Origin: Turnera subulata
Lineage: Eukaryota; Streptophyta; Magnoliopsida; Malpighiales; Passifloraceae
Direction of reading: 5' to 3'
Length of the DNA: 64,000 nucleotides
NCBI GenBank assembly: GCA_028386065.3
Contig: JAKUCV010003222.1
Span: 199,780-263,779, forward strand
Shown: piece after piece, positions 56,113 through 64,000 of the stretch
Layout of the letters: every line of letters starts with the position of its first letter
Position numbering within the stretch: position 1 is the first letter of the stretch
Translations under genes and position numbers: made by a program
Notes under the pieces: model-generated
Told to the model about the DNA's origin: nothing
The model's input: only the letters and a program-made list of their open reading frames with translations
Databases searched by the model: none

Positions 56113-56450
56113 GCAACCGGCTGAGCTTCCATCAGCGAGATGTTATACATCTTTTGATTTATCCATGCATTAAAGCATCTAGACAATTGAGTTTTATAAG
56201 TAGTCTGAATAAGAATTTTGGCCACCTCCAAACTGCTACTTGATTCAAAATTATTATGGAGTTTGATGAAAATTTGACTGAAAAAAGATTCACACCATAC
56301 TTCAGGAGGAGCACCATAAATATTAACCCAACATTCATGATGAGACGCTCCAACTCCTTTTTCCCACTTTCTCAGTAAATCAAACGTGTCCTTACACCAA
56401 GCACTTCAAACATGCCAACATGGCCTACCATATGAATAACATGCTTCATT
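56113..56450 (-). pseudogene. LINE ORF1, N-terminal part (DUF4283-like)
   Basis: The minus strand reads HVGMFEVLGV (in another frame), LLRKWEKGVGASHHECWVNI, YGAPPEVWCESFFSQIFIKL, VAKILIQTTYKTQLSRCFNA and ISLMEAQPVA. The WVNIYGAPPEVWCESFF stretch is typical of the DUF4283 region of plant LINE ORF1. A frame break lies near 56395. The reading resumes at 43871 after the Athila insertion. Confidence 0.8.
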
Positions 56451-56464
56451 AGAATATATACTTT

Positions 56465-56950
56465 AATTGGCACCTTACTGATCATTTGTCACAATGGCTT
56501 CTTGGGCACTTCTTGAGGAAGATTTTGTTGTTTTATCCTCATTTCAAACGTTCTATTCTTGTGGTCTCAATATGGACACTAATTTTGTTATTTTATTTCA
56601 CATAATTCACATGATCTTCACTATAACATTATTTGTTTAATCAATTTCAAGTGGCTAGCCATATTTCTTTAAAACATCACTGAAAAACATATGAATAACA
56701 AATTACACCGTCTTTTGAACAATGTCAAAAAAAAAGCTGAACTTCTTTGAACGACAGTGACTCCATTGCAATCTTATAGGACATGCTTAAAGTAAACTGA
56801 AAAGTTAGCATCCAAAGTATCATTGGTTTATCTGGTGTGAAGATATAGCATAATTATCAACAAGGAATATCAAAAGGGAAAGTGGAGTAGCCACTTAATT
56901 AATTGCGTTTAAAGCAGATGCTAAATATGTTCCTCCTCTTGCTTGCTGCA
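56465..56950 (+). promoter_or_regulatory. Upstream region of the small host gene
   Basis: AT-rich, unique-looking sequence between the LINE and the TATA box. I recognise no transposon or gene in it. A TTAATTAATTG stretch near 56896 could be a homeodomain-type site, but this is only a guess. Confidence 0.4.
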
Positions 56951-56952
56951 TC

Positions 56953-56959
56953 TATATAA
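56953..56959 (+). promoter_or_regulatory. TATA box of the small host gene
   Basis: TCTATATAAGG matches the plant TATA consensus well. It lies 97 bp before the ATG, so a start site near 56985 would give a leader of about 70 bases. Confidence 0.65.
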
Positions 56960-57055
56960 GGAGATTCGTGGGGTGGTGTTGATTAACCACAGCCAAAATA
57001 AGAAGAAATTATAGTTTTGTTATTAGCTCCCCATTCAATAATTAATAGAGCTAGC

Positions 57056-57283
57056 ATGACAAGTACTCAAGTCAAACGTCAGGTGAGTGATTTTGTGGAG
57101 CATGGGTTTGATACAGCCCACAAGGTGGCAGATGTTGTGTTATTCCCTCTAGCCCCTATTGACGGTGTCATACATGGCACTGCTCGAGGGATCCTCAACT
57201 GGCTCACAGACACTCACCCTCATGAAGACCAAGCAAAGATGAAATCCTCCAATCCCACCGGAAGCCGCCCCGCTCACACCTAA
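57056..57283 (+). CDS. Small plant protein of unknown function (75 aa)
   Basis: ATG 57056 (context GCTAGCATGACA) to TAA 57281 encodes 75 residues. The N-terminal 20 (MTSTQVKRQVSDFVEHGFDT) look helical and charged. The middle is hydrophobic with glycines and prolines (VADVVLFPLAPIDGVIHG), then TARGILNWLTD and a polar His/Lys/Ser/Pro tail (about residues 53-75). No signal peptide is evident; the hydrophobic stretch is short for a membrane helix. I do not recognise the family. A TATA box upstream, a sensible leader, a single exon and AATAAA at 57725 make it look like a real short gene. An upstream in-frame TTG at 57017 is unlikely as a start. Confidence 0.65.
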   Translation: MTSTQVKRQVSDFVEHGFDTAHKVADVVLFPLAPIDGVIHGTARGILNWLTDTHPHEDQAKMKSSNPTGSRPAHT

Positions 57284-57296
57284 GAACCTCTAGCTA

Positions 57297-57547
57297 CAGG
57301 GGCGGAGCCAGGATTGGATTTCAAGGGGGGCCAAATTTGGAACATGAATTTAGGGGGGGCCATAATTGTGTAAAATAGAACAAAAAATGCAATTGTGAGG
57401 TTCGAACTCTTGATTTCAAGGTAAAAAAACCAAATTTTGACCACTGAACTGCTACTCAACCCACGTCATATTAAAGGAAAAATGCATCATGAGCCAAGGT
57501 TAGGGGGGGCCAGGGCCCCTGTTGGCCCCTCCCTAAATCCGCCCCTG
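57297..57547. mobile_element. hAT-type MITE (251 bp)
   Basis: It starts CAGGGGCGGAGCC and ends AAATCCGCCCCTG, giving terminal inverted repeats. Perfect 8-bp duplications TCTAGCTA lie at 57289-57296 and 57548-57555, as expected for hAT elements. There is no coding capacity. It begins 13 bp after the stop codon of the small gene, so it lies in the presumed 3' untranslated region. The subterminal parts have repeated GGGGGGCCA blocks. Confidence 0.95.
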
Positions 57548-57552
57548 TCTAG

Positions 57553-57591
57553 CTAGTATCCCTGCTGGAGAGAAGCCTGCAGGGATACTAG
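57553..57591 (+). other. Perfect 13-bp stem hairpin in the presumed 3' UTR
   Basis: CTAGTATCCCTGC (57553-57565) and GCAGGGATACTAG (57579-57591) are exact reverse complements around a 13-base loop. It starts inside the right MITE duplication. It could fold in the transcript of the small gene; function unknown. Confidence 0.85.
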
Positions 57592-57724
57592 AGCTCTGAT
57601 GCTAAGATTATGGTCTAAGACACTAAGGTATTGTGTAACTAGTTATAAAGCTGCTTGTACAAGGTTTCTATTACCCAATACGGGACTGTCGTTTGTAATG
57701 TGATGCATAATATATAATCCATAC

Positions 57725-57730
57725 AATAAA
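57725..57730 (+). terminator. Poly(A) signal of the small host gene
   Basis: AATAAA about 440 bp after the stop codon, preceded by the TG- and AT-rich sequence TGTAATGTGATGCATAATAT, fits a plant 3' end. No other gene is nearby on this strand. Confidence 0.6.
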
Positions 57731-57898
57731 GCATCCTTTTCACTGGCTTAAATAATTTGGTACTTCAGGGATGAGCACTTCCACCTCATGATGTTAATTC
57801 TCTCTAACATACTCACAAAAAGATATTTCACCTTATGAAACATCCATAAGCCGTCGTAGGTCATAGGCCCTCGCGAGTGTGAGAACCTGTCTAAAAAA

Positions 57899-58325
57899 GG
57901 GTCAATTATATTTTTTGTCCTTGTGTTTATGGGTTTGAATATTTTTCATCCTTTTGTTACAAAATGGACATTTTTCATTCTTGAGTTTATTTTTCGGGAT
58001 ATTTTTCATTTTTCTCTGATTTTTCGAAAAGAAAATGCTGACGTGTTAATTAAAACACTGACACGTCAGCTATATGGGCTCACATTGAACTGAAAAAACA
58101 CAAACCAAATCACCCCACCCCGACCCGTTTCGCCCATGGGTTTTACCTATTTTTCAAGTTAGCCAATTACAAAAACACCCCCAAAAAATAACCCAGTCCA
58201 AAGAAAACAAAAAATCAACACACCCATACAACAGCCTAGGCGTCACCGTTTAGGCCACACCCATCAGCACACCTTCATCTTCTTCGTTCCTCTCTCCCAC
58301 ATTCATGAACCACCAACACCCCCAC
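57899..58325 (+). repeat. Left TIR of the Pack-MULE
   Basis: It begins GGGTCAATTATATTTTTTG and runs to CCACCAACACCCCCACC. It pairs with 59304-59727 at close to 90 percent by eye. It contains a GACACGTCAGC block near 58063. Confidence 0.92.
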
Positions 58326-58557
58326 CTAACCAAACCCAACCCCTCCTCTTTCTTTTCTTGTTTCCCCGAGTTTTATTTGTTTTTAATCGGGTCTCTTGTT
58401 TCGTTCCGGGTGGTTGCTTTGGTTCGTGGTTGTGTTGACGGGGGTTGCTGGTGGAGTTGTTGGTGGCGTCGAGTTATGTGTTGTGGTGGCTTGTGGCGGA
58501 GGACCCGAGGTTCACTTGGGCTTGGGGTCGGATCGAGCTCGCACCGCTGTTAATCCG

Positions 58558-58643
58558 GTAAGCCTCTGCCGCTCCTTGTCTCTTCCTCTTTTTTTTTTCT
58601 TTTCCTGAGTTTGCTGCTAAACGGGATGATGTTTGTTTTTTAG
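58558..58643 (+). other. Intron-like segment inside the Pack-MULE
   Basis: GTAAGCC at 58558, a long T run and TTTTTTAG at 58643 look like a plant intron of 86 bp. It may come from a third captured gene that I cannot name. Confidence 0.45.
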
Positions 58644-58700
58644 GATGGATTCTGTGGGTGTGGGAGCGGGTGTGATTGTTGGCGGCGGCTGCCGCTGTTG

Positions 58701-58949
58701 TCAGTGGAGGATCTCCGGCGCCACGTAGGCCGGGGTGCCGCAGAGGGTGTGGAGCAGCCCGTCTTGCCGCACCTGGTCCCTGATGGCGCTGAGCCTGAAA
58801 TCGGAGACCTTCAGGTCGCGGTGGAAGACGTCGCGATAGTGGCAGTATCCGACGGCGGAGTTGAGCTGGTGGAAGTAGCGGCGGGTGAGGTCCTCGCTGA
58901 ACCGACCCTTGGAAATCTTGGCGAAGAGAGGATGGAGGAAGGGAGGCAA
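58701..58949 (-). pseudogene. CIPK/SnRK3 protein kinase fragment, captured
   Basis: The minus strand reads [50 protein letters not shown] and [19 protein letters not shown]. This is the catalytic-loop to activation-segment part of a CBL-interacting protein kinase. About 11-13 residues between HRDLK and VSDF are missing; in the family they end in a second LK, so a repeat-mediated deletion is likely. The catalytic Asn and Mg-binding Gly of DFG (here DFR) are lost. It is only 83 codons and cannot be an active kinase. In the MULE it lies opposite to the histone fragment. Confidence 0.92.
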
Positions 58950-58956
58950 GGGATTC

Positions 58957-59071
<115 letters not shown>

Positions 59072-59303
59072 TTTTTTATTGTTGTTGTTGTTTGGTTTTG
59101 GATTTGATGTTTAAGAAACTTGAATGTGGAATTAAAAGAAGGTTGCTTTAATGCTTACAATTTGTGATGGTTTCTGGGTTTTAGCTTGATGAATATCACA
59201 AGTTAATGATATTAATTTTTCAATTAAGTATATGTAATTCTGGAAGAAAATTAGATTCATGGATTGCTGGCGGGTTGGAGACGGTGGCGGTGGTGTCTGA
59301 TCC

Positions 59304-59727
59304 GGTGGGGGTGTTGGTGGTTCATGGATGTGGGGAGAGGAAGGAAGGAGATGAAGAAGTGATGATGGTTGTGGCCAAAACGGTGACGATTTGGTTGTTG
59401 TGTATGAGTGTGTTGTTTTTTTGTGTTACATTGGGTTATTTTTTGGGGGTGTTTTTGTAATTGGCTAACTTGAAAATGGGTAAAATTCGTGGGCGAAATG
59501 GGTCGGGGTGGGGTGATTTGGCTTGGGTTTTTTCTGTTCAAATGTGGGCCCATATAGCTGACGTGTCAGTGTTTTAATTGACACGTCAGTTTTTCTTTTC
59601 GAAAAATCGGAGAAAAATGAAAAATGTTCCGAAAAATAAACACAAGGATGAAAAATGTCCATTTTGTAACACAAGGATGAAAAATATTCAAACCCATAAA
59701 CACAATGATCAAAAATATGATTGACCC
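59304..59727 (-). repeat. Right TIR of the Pack-MULE
   Basis: Reverse complement of the left TIR, ending ATTGACCC beside the duplication GTCTAAAAA. Confidence 0.92.
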
Positions 59728-59974
59728 GTCTAAAAACAGAAGTTTTAGGACCTCTTTTCTGTCTTGGAGCTGTCATCCATTATTTGTTGGAAGTAAAAAA
59801 GAAATGGAAAAATCACTACTTCTTAAACCTTCACAAGGGACTAATCATACGAAATCAGAATGTTAATGGCACGTCACATATAAAAAGATGTGGGCGCCCC
59901 ACACCTATGCTTTGACCGATATAAAACTATATAAAAATAAAATCTTTATTTCATATATATTTGTGAGAATGAAT
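59728..59974. other. Unassigned spacer between two MULEs
   Basis: It begins with the right Pack-MULE duplication. I see no gene or known repeat. Confidence 0.5.
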
Positions 59975-60127
59975 GGGTTAATGGTATAGTTGGTACCCGA
60001 ATTCTTTCAAATTTGTCAATTATATACTCCGACTTTTTTTTCCGTCAATTACTTGTACTTTTTAAATTTGGTCAATCGTGTATGTCGGGCAGCATTTTGA
60101 TGATGTGGCATGCTGCCCGCCAATAAC
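59975..60127 (+). repeat. Left TIR of the split MULE-like element
   Basis: 60079-60127 is a near reverse complement of 63952-64000. It contains its own hairpin, CGGGCAGCA and TGCTGCCCG around 16 bases. The outer part (59975-60078) has no partner in the window because the right TIR is cut off. Confidence 0.7.
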
Positions 60128-60377
60128 TTATGTTAGTTTGCCCCTTAAATTTCAAATTTAATCATGTTGGTCCATTAAAATTATACAATCAAGTCCTCAA
60201 ATTGTTATTATATTCAATTAAATCCTTTTTTAAGAATGATAATACTTTAGTCTAAATTTTTAGTGTTATACATAATTATTACTTGTGCAATATTTAATGT
60301 TATAATTCTATCCTATATACGATTAATTTTAATTAATTACTAAATTGTAATTAATCACAAAAGGAAATAAAAGATTT

Positions 60378-63199
60378 GAAACGCCCCGGTCCGTATTTAC
60401 CGTTATACACAGTAAATACGTGGGACCACATACTATTACAATAACCGCAGAGGTAAATATCACAACCAACAGTATTGATACATTAAAAGTACATAATACA
60501 TCAACAATACTTGTCCCGACACGGGAACATTATTAGAACAAGCAACCGAATCAAGAAATAAAATGCAAGCAGCGGAAGTCTTAGTACAACACAGCAATAG
60601 ACAACAGTATAAACATGATGCAACGCAGGATGGATCCGGGCCTGGCAGAGGGTGCGCCACAGCTTGCCTCGAACGTACCTGAGCTACGCACAATCAAACT
60701 ACGCGACCAGGTCACGCAGGCGAGGGGTGAGTCCGAAGTGCTCACCGGGTAAAATCCATAAGCAAATATACATATACAAACAACCGTAAATAATCCAAGT
60801 CACATCAACAACAATTAACTAAGGTTCACATGAACCCTAAATAACACACTCTGTGATTCTAGACACTCTATACCAATTTTATTATCAGGGCCCATATCAC
60901 TAGTTAAATGGTGGCCGTCGCCTGGTAGTCAAGCTAGCTAGCCCATGGACCCCGCTCTGGTACCTCCACGTAAAATTGGCACAGACAGGGAGCAGACCCC
61001 AAGCACACTCTTCCCCAGCACCTAAAATAAAAACTAGTACAGACAGGGAGCAGACCTTAAGCACACTCTCCCCCAGCACCATAAAAAATAAGACTACCAT
61101 CTGGCTATTCCAACATTTAATTGTGACTTACTAGATGTCGAAGTGTGACCAGTTTTATTATTCCTAGTTACTTAATTTCTATTATCCTTCATTCTCTCAT
61201 TATCCCGAGCAGGCTCACAGCCTCTCCGCTCGTCTGGATAATACAAGCTTATCTCACTAGTACACTCGTACTCACACAATTTTCACAGTCAACAACAACA
61301 GTAATAACCTACTAATACCAACATTTCTACATTATCAAAAACATCAATAGTAGCATCAATTCAGCAACATCAACGGCAACAAATCCAATTAAATTCATCT
61401 CACATCAACCATTCACAGCCACAAAGAATTATTCAAGCATATAACACACATAATAAACAAACAGCAACCTGGTACTATGGTCAGTATATAAATATTTACC
61501 TATCCTCACCTTAGCCGATTCCTATTCCTGAAAGTCCTCGAAATGTTCCGGCTCAGACTCCTCAGGGTACTGCTCGTTATCAATTTCTATATCAAACAAC
61601 AATTTATGCACATATAAGATGATATGCAAACGCACGACTATTACTGTAAGCCGTAAAAATAATTACTGGACCTACTCGGTACTTCCCCGAGTTATTCCCA
61701 TTATCGTCATAATTCACCATTTAATTACATATGCCGGAAATATTTTACCATAATTATATCCGGTTATTATTCCGGTACGTATTTACTTTGATAATGCCCT
61801 TTCCATTTTTATTTCCCTCAAGTATGTACTTTCCAAAATACTTCTTTTACTTATATTTTCCAAATTAATTACCATACTATAACTGTCTCGCCACAAGTAT
61901 ATATTTATTTATAATATTATTCCCCAAAATTATTTACCCAGAATTATCTATTTTTTTTTCCAGATTTAATTTCTCTTATTATTATTATTTATTATTTTCT
62001 TTTTTTAAATTTCGGACTGGGCCAAATAGTACTAGCCCAGTCCCATACCACATCCATCCCATCCAAAGGCCCAGGCGCAAGGCCCAGCCAAGGCAGCAGG
62101 CCCGTTGCACAGGCCCGCCCAGCCCAGGCTCAGCGCCCAGCAGACCCAACATCACCGACCCGCATTTCACAAATCGGGTCAACACGGCCCGCCTGTCAGT
62201 CATCTGGGTCGTCGGTACCTGGCCTGCTCACCTTGCAGCGGCGCAGCTGTCGACGCGTTGAACGACATGGCAGCGACGTCACGGCAGGGACGAGGCGAAG
62301 GTGTGAGTGGCGGTTGCGGGCGGCACGCGACTTCGTCAGATCGAGCTCCTCGACGATGGCGGTGGTGAAGGGCGGATCTGCAGCGGCGAGCGAGTGAACG
62401 GCGTCGGCTGCTGGTGCGTCGGCGAGGAAGAGAGAAGGGTGGCGTCGGCGGGTCTGCACGTGGTGGTGGCTGCTGGTTGTCGCACACAGGGACAAAGGCG
62501 ACAGAAGGGAGAGGAGGAACGGGTGGCGAACTGGTAGCGAGGTGGTGTTTCGTGGTGGCGGTCGGCAGTTGGTTGTGAAGACGGCAGACGCGTGTGGCGG
62601 GTGGCTCGGTTTGTTTGTTATTTTTTTTTTGTATTTTTTTCCTTTCATACTCTTCCTTTCTTTTTCTGGTTTTGGTGGAAAAAAAAAAAGAAACTGGGTT
62701 TGTGTATTTTTGTTTGCAGTTGAAGTTGGCAGGAGAAGAATGCGGCTGAGTTTTTGCAGGTGAAGGTGATGCTGGTGATGGGTTTTTGTAGTTGATGATG
62801 GGTACGAGAGAAAGAGAAATAAAACACGCAGGGTCACGTTCAGCACAGAGGGAGACAGAATTTCACGTGCATACAGGAGCAAGGCGGCTGCATAATTTCA
62901 ATTATACAGTCGTGTCCCGTCCGGACCAGAAAATATCTATAATGCCCCCTTGACTTTATTTCTGGCCCGATAATTCGAGGTTAAACATGACTTTTGTCGA
63001 GATTCTTGGACCCGAAAAATTCCAACTTTGGTCCGTAAAATCCGCAGAAAAATCCTGAGCGTGGAACAGAGCTTGGTTTCGGAACCCGATGCATATTTTA
63101 CCCTGAAATAATTACCCAAGAATATTTTACATGGTAAATTACTGTACAAAGCGTTTTACAGTCCGATAAAAATATAAATTTTTACAGGGCTATTACAAG
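60378..63199. mobile_element. Solo LTR, Tekay/Del-like Ty3/gypsy
   Basis: 2822 bp from TGAAACGCCCCGGTCC to GGGCTATTACA, flanked by AGATT (60373-60377) and AGATC (63200-63204), a 4-of-5 duplication. No internal domain is present, so it is a solo LTR formed by recombination between two LTRs. Its last 330 bp resemble the end of 1-1892. G-rich and C-rich frames at 62100-62880 look like coding but are biased non-coding sequence. Strand is not certain. Confidence 0.85.
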
Positions 63200-63227
63200 A
63201 TCAATACTCTTATAAATAGTCTCTTGT

Positions 63228-63237
63228 AGTAGTAGTA

Positions 63238-63306
<69 letters not shown>

Positions 63307-63371
63307 GTAATAGTAATAATATTGATGAAGATGAAGATGATGATGATAATGATAATAATAATGATGATAAT
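63228..63371 (+). repeat. Microsatellite (TAG)n(TAA)n(GAT)n
   Basis: A few GTA/TAG units lead into about 25 AAT units, then mixed GAT and AAT units. It starts about 28 bp after the solo LTR, inside the split MULE-like element. Confidence 0.93.
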
Positions 63372-63949
63372 TTACTATATGTACTTAGTTACATCAAATC
63401 TAATAATATTCATATAAAATTTAATAGTAGACATTTATTATTTTTATTCACCTTAAAATATTTCCTAACTTTGTAATTTTCTAATTTTGCAAGTGGTGGT
63501 TGGGCTATGAATTCGATTTTCAAACTTCTTATTATTTTGATACTTGGCAAGTGGGACCGCTTTTGCATTATTTTTTGAATTTTAAATTCTTACACTGTTA
63601 AAATTAATAATGTAAAATATATTCTTTATGTATTGAATCATTCATAAATAATTACAGTTAAGTAATATAATTGAATGATTCATATGACTATGTAATATAT
63701 ACACATTAATTTGTAAATATAACCAGTTGTGTGTAAAACTTATTATAAAAAAATTATTGTACGCTTATTATTTTAATAAAAATATTATTATGCACTAGAA
63801 ATAATTTTGGAATCAAATATTATCTAAATAATAATTACATATAATACTAAGGATTAATTCTAGATAATAAAAAATATATGGGCTAGATTGTATACTAATA
63901 TAGTACTTATATGATTAATTTAGAAACTCAAGGACTAAATTGCAACCTA
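63372..63949. other. AT-rich interior of the split MULE-like element
   Basis: No gene recognised. It is strongly AT-rich, with no open frame of note. Confidence 0.6.
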
Positions 63950-64000
63950 TCATTAACAGGCAGCACGCCACGTCATCAAAGTGCTGCCCGAGGTATACAG

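Larger units (their letters stand above)
42202..56450 (-). mobile_element. Internally deleted plant LINE, interrupted by the Athila element
   Basis: The poly(A) tail is the T run 42202-42212. The same AGAATATATAC sequence flanks it at 42191-42201 and 56451-56461, a target-site duplication. Removing the Athila element (43877-56112) leaves about 2.0 kb. It holds an ORF1 part with a DUF4283-like region and a C-terminal part of ORF2. Endonuclease and reverse transcriptase are missing, with the join near 42970. Both the 5' end and the middle are gone, so it was mobilised in trans or was deleted later. Confidence 0.85.
59975..64000. mobile_element. MULE-like element, right end outside the window, split by a solo LTR
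   Basis: A left inverted repeat begins near 59975 (GGGTTAATGGTATAGTTGG). A matching inverted segment starts near 63950 and runs to the window end: GGCAGCACGCCACGTCATCA against TGATGATGTGGCATGCTGCC. About 0.25 kb (60128-60377) and 0.75 kb (63200-63949) of interior flank the Tekay-type LTR. No transposase is visible. Because the right end is cut, the duplication cannot be checked and the class is inferred from the TIR style. Confidence 0.65.

Noticed and set aside
58701..58949. Functional CIPK kinase gene
   Set aside because: Only part of the catalytic domain is present, the catalytic loop is deleted and DFG is DFR. It lies between MULE TIRs.
62196..62882. 228-codon minus-strand frame and overlapping plus-strand frames
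   Set aside because: They lie inside the solo LTR, are compositionally biased on both strands and show no domain.

Overview
This window is nuclear DNA from a flowering plant. The evidence is that almost every recognisable protein segment belongs to a plant transposon family: Ty1/copia and Ty3/gypsy elements (Athila-like, Ogre/Tat-like and Tekay/Del-like LTRs), a plant LINE, Mutator-like elements (MULEs) and a hAT-type MITE. The captured host fragments are plant-type too (CIPK kinase, histone H4, GRF zinc finger). I cannot name the species. There is no bacterial or organellar gene organisation.

Layout 1-40371: a deep nest of LTR retrotransposons. An old minus-strand copia element (here B2) is in pieces at 11247-12175, 25092-25953 and 40204-40371. 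It is split by three insertions. (i) Copia B1 (plus strand, 3525-11246) has copia A1 (3' end at 1893-3524, itself hit by a Tekay-type LTR at 1-1892) inserted in its leader and an Athila-like element E (6664-9848) in its reverse transcriptase. (ii) Copia B3 (minus, 12176-25091) has an 8.2-kb coding-free Ogre-like element D (12921-21142) in its RT/RNase H region. (iii) Copia A2 (plus, 25954-40204) has a gag-only Athila-like element C (28620-35907) in its leader. Target-site duplications support most borders: GTTCT for E, CACAC for D, CTTAA for C and ctaga/ctaca for B3.

Layout 40372-64000: a less crowded stretch that keeps some host sequence. In order it holds a GRF-zinc-finger MULE with a perfect 9-bp TSD (40520-42051); an internally deleted LINE (42202-56450) that carries a 12.2-kb Athila element lacking integrase (43877-56112); one plausible host gene for a 75-residue protein (57056-57283) with a TATA box and poly(A) signal; a hAT-type MITE just after its stop codon; a Pack-MULE carrying antisense CIPK and sense histone H4 fragments (57899-59727); and the left part of another MULE (from 59975) split by a 2.8-kb Tekay-type solo LTR (60378-63199). 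The right inverted repeat of that MULE runs off the window end.

Almost all transposon reading frames are broken. The exceptions are the 559-codon gag-protease frame of element C, whose two LTRs are also very similar, and the small host gene. The most unusual signals are short palindromes inside the retrotransposons. In A2, 17 copies of AACATCGATGTT or close variants are spaced at roughly whole multiples of the DNA helical turn. In C, a 17-bp imperfect palindrome near AACAGGGTGACTCTGTT recurs about 18 times across LTRs, untranslated and coding DNA.
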